A DNA stretch of 5,024 nucleotides from Candidatus Izemoplasmatales bacterium (lineage in GTDB: Bacteria > Bacillota_I > Bacilli_A > Izemoplasmatales > Hujiaoplasmataceae). A model generated the notes under the pieces. That model was given only the letters and a program-made list of their open reading frames with translations, was not told the DNA's origin and ran no database searches. Both the position numbers and the translations under genes were made by a program. The stretch spans positions 1-5,024 of the forward strand of contig JAQUZK010000119.1 of NCBI GenBank assembly GCA_028691335.1, written 5' to 3'. Positions within the stretch are counted from its first letter, which is position 1; each line of letters opens with the position of its first letter. Shown here piece after piece: positions 3,484 through 5,024 of the stretch.

Positions 3484-5024
3484 ATCTAAGTGAAAGTTCT
3501 AACATTTCCTCAGAATATTGATTGGTATAAAGCTTATAATAAGCTCCTTGTTTTTTAATTAATTCTCTATGAGTTCCAGATTCAATGATTTTACCATCAT
3601 CTAAAACTAAAATCATATCACTATGAACAATAGTCGATAGACGATGAGCGACAATAAATGAAGTTCTACCTTTTAACAGTTTGTTAATAGCATTTTGAAT
3701 TAATTGTTCAGTTTCTGTATCTACACTTGAAGTTGCTTCATCTAATATCAAAATTTTTGGATCGGCTAAAATTGCTCTTGCAAATGAAACTAATTGTTTT
3801 TGACCAACTGATAATCTTGAGCCACCTTCTCCACACTCTGTATTATAGCCTTCTTCAAACTTCATAATAAAACTATGTGCTTCAACAGCTTTTGCGGCCG
3901 CAATTACTTCTTCATCAGTAGCTTCTAGATTTCCGTATCTAATATTTTCCATTACAGATCCACTAAATAGATGTGGTGTCTGCAATACATATCCTAAATT
4001 TGAATGAAGCCAACCTAATGATCTTTCACGGTAATCAACTCCATCTATAAGAATATTTCCGGCTGTAGGTTCATAGAATCTCGAAATCAAATTAATAATC
4101 GTCGATTTTCCAGCTCCAGTATGTCCTACTAAAGCTATTGATTGCCCTGCTTTGACCTTTAGATTAAAATCAGTTAACACTTGTTCTCCAACATTATATT
4201 TAAAATCAACATTTTTGAACTCAACATTACCTAATAAAGGCTCAAAGTTTTCCCTTTTATATTCAAATATTGTACCATATTTAGCAATAACTTCATCTTT
4301 ATCCACGATATCGGCCTCTGTTTCAATTAAAGAAACAATCCGTTCTGCAGAAGCTTGTGCTTGTTGAAGACGCGCATAAAAATTAGCGATATTATTTACC
4401 GGATCGAAAAACTGCCAAACGTAGTTTGTAAATAGATAAAGAGTACCTACACTAATCGGAGCCAATGGACTTAAAACCATATTTCCTCCGACATAATAAA
4501 CCATTGCCATTCCAATAAAAATTATGAACAGCATTATCGGAAAATAAACTCCTTGTAACATGTGAGCTCTAATTGACTGACGTTTCATATCAAAAGTTAG
4601 ATGATCAAACTCTGAAAAGTTTTGATTTTCTAATACCAAAGTTTTAGTAGTAATAGCTCCAGTTATATCTTCGTTGTAAGAACCGGTAATCTTTGAATTA
4701 ACTTTTCTAATCGAACGGTAAGCTTTTAAAATATGCTTCCTAAAATAAATTGATACAATTATTAAAATTGGCACTACTGATAAAATCACTAAAGCTAACT
4801 TCCAATTAATTATAAACATAAAAATTGTCAAAAAGATCATTAAAAACAATCCCCAAGCTAAATCGATTAACCCCCAAGATAAAATTTCGCTTAAATTCCT
4901 GGAGTCAGAAGTCATTCTTGCCATAATCCAACCAACCCTAGTTCTATCATAATAAGAAAAAGGTAACTCTTGTAAATGATTAAAAGCTTTTTCTCTAATA
5001 TTAAATGCCAATTCAGTTTGGATT
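3482..5024 (-). CDS. ABC exporter half-transporter (MsbA/LmrA-type), 5' end outside window
   Basis: The frame is open to the right edge (IQTELAFNIREKAF...), so the gene starts beyond 5024. A TTG at 5009-5011 is not its start, because family homology (dlR.k.f.hLq.LpfsyyD....G.imaRmtsD) begins before it. Counting from that TTG as 1: four membrane helices are visible (about 47-70, 72-90, 155-175, 182-200), probably TM3-TM6, with TM1-2 missing. The nucleotide-binding domain (about 260-495) has Walker A GHTGAGKST (296-304), Q-loop LQTPHLF, signature LSVGQ (400-404, V in place of the usual G), Walker B ILILDE with D424 and E425, a D-loop SSVD and switch H456 in VAHRLST. All catalytic residues are present. 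It should act as an ATP-driven exporter in the membrane, as a homodimer or with a partner; exporters with the VGWIMARMTSD...LSWGLID segment are often in pairs, so a partner gene may lie upstream. Substrate (drug or lipid) is unknown. Confidence 0.95.
   Translation of the reverse strand, partial: IQTELAFNIREKAFNHLQELPFSYYDRTRVGWIMARMTSDSRNLSEILSWGLIDLAWGLFLMIFLTIFMFIINWKLALVILSVVPILIIVSIYFRKHILKAYRSIRKVNSKITGSYNEDITGAITTKTLVLENQNFSEFDHLTFDMKRQSIRAHMLQGVYFPIMLFIIFIGMAMVYYVGGNMVLSPLAPISVGTLYLFTNYVWQFFDPVNNIANFYARLQQAQASAERIVSLIETEADIVDKDEVIAKYGTIFEYKRENFEPLLGNVEFKNVDFKYNVGEQVLTDFNLKVKAGQSIALVGHTGAGKSTIINLISRFYEPTAGNILIDGVDYRERSLGWLHSNLGYVLQTPHLFSGSVMENIRYGNLEATDEEVIAAAKAVEAHSFIMKFEEGYNTECGEGGSRLSVGQKQLVSFARAILADPKILILDEATSSVDTETEQLIQNAINKLLKGRTSFIVAHRLSTIVHSDMILVLDDGKIIESGTHRELIKKQGAYYKLYTNQYSEEMLELSLR

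Noticed and set aside
4152..4367. 71-residue plus-strand ORF
   Set aside because: It lies wholly antisense to the conserved ABC exporter coding sequence and has no recognisable domain.
5009..5011. TTG as the start of the ABC exporter
   Set aside because: The frame stays open to the window edge with family-typical residues, and two transmembrane helices are missing, so the gene begins outside the window.

Overview
The window is AT-rich bacterial DNA. All visible reading frames end in TAA, and tryptophan is written TGG (for example in the ABC transporter). This fits a low-GC Firmicute or an Acholeplasma-type relative that uses the standard code, rather than a TGA=Trp mycoplasma. Species cannot be named from the sequence alone.

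Layout from left to right: (1) A decayed C-terminal remnant of an IS3-family transposase on the minus strand (about 94-274). (2) A complete IS110-family insertion sequence, placed here at about 273-1875. It carries a 407-residue DEDD transposase (548-1771, +) and a long structured leader (about 339-530) with the architecture of an IS110 bridge RNA. (3) A 20-base piece of the IS3 remnant on the far side of the IS110 element, followed at once by a tRNA-Leu(CAA) gene (1896-1982, -). (4) An amidohydrolase of the YtcJ-like Amidohydro_3 type with an unusually short N-terminus (2036-3412, -), with its own RBS and -10 elements. (5) A strong intrinsic terminator (3451-3483). (6) The C-terminal ~510 residues of an ABC exporter half-transporter (3482 to beyond the right edge, -).

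The most interesting part is the IS110 element. Its leader folds by eye into a 5' stem-loop and two larger stem-loops with internal loops. The first internal loop holds a 9-nt sense match to the left flank joined to the right flank, and an 11-nt antisense match to the right flank. Both matches place the insertion on the same TC(A). The second loop has shorter 5-nt matches to the right and left ends of the element. With these boundaries, the circularised element would join a consensus TTGACA at its right end to TAAGAT at its left end with exactly 17 bases between them, which is a plausible junction promoter for the transposase. Target guides, donor guides, core and junction promoter therefore agree on one set of ends.

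The inferred pre-insertion target lies inside an IS3-type transposase coding motif (IGLIQS on the minus strand), just downstream of the tRNA. The other genes (amidohydrolase, ABC exporter, tRNA) look like ordinary chromosomal genes, all on the minus strand. The exporter is separated from the amidohydrolase by the terminator.
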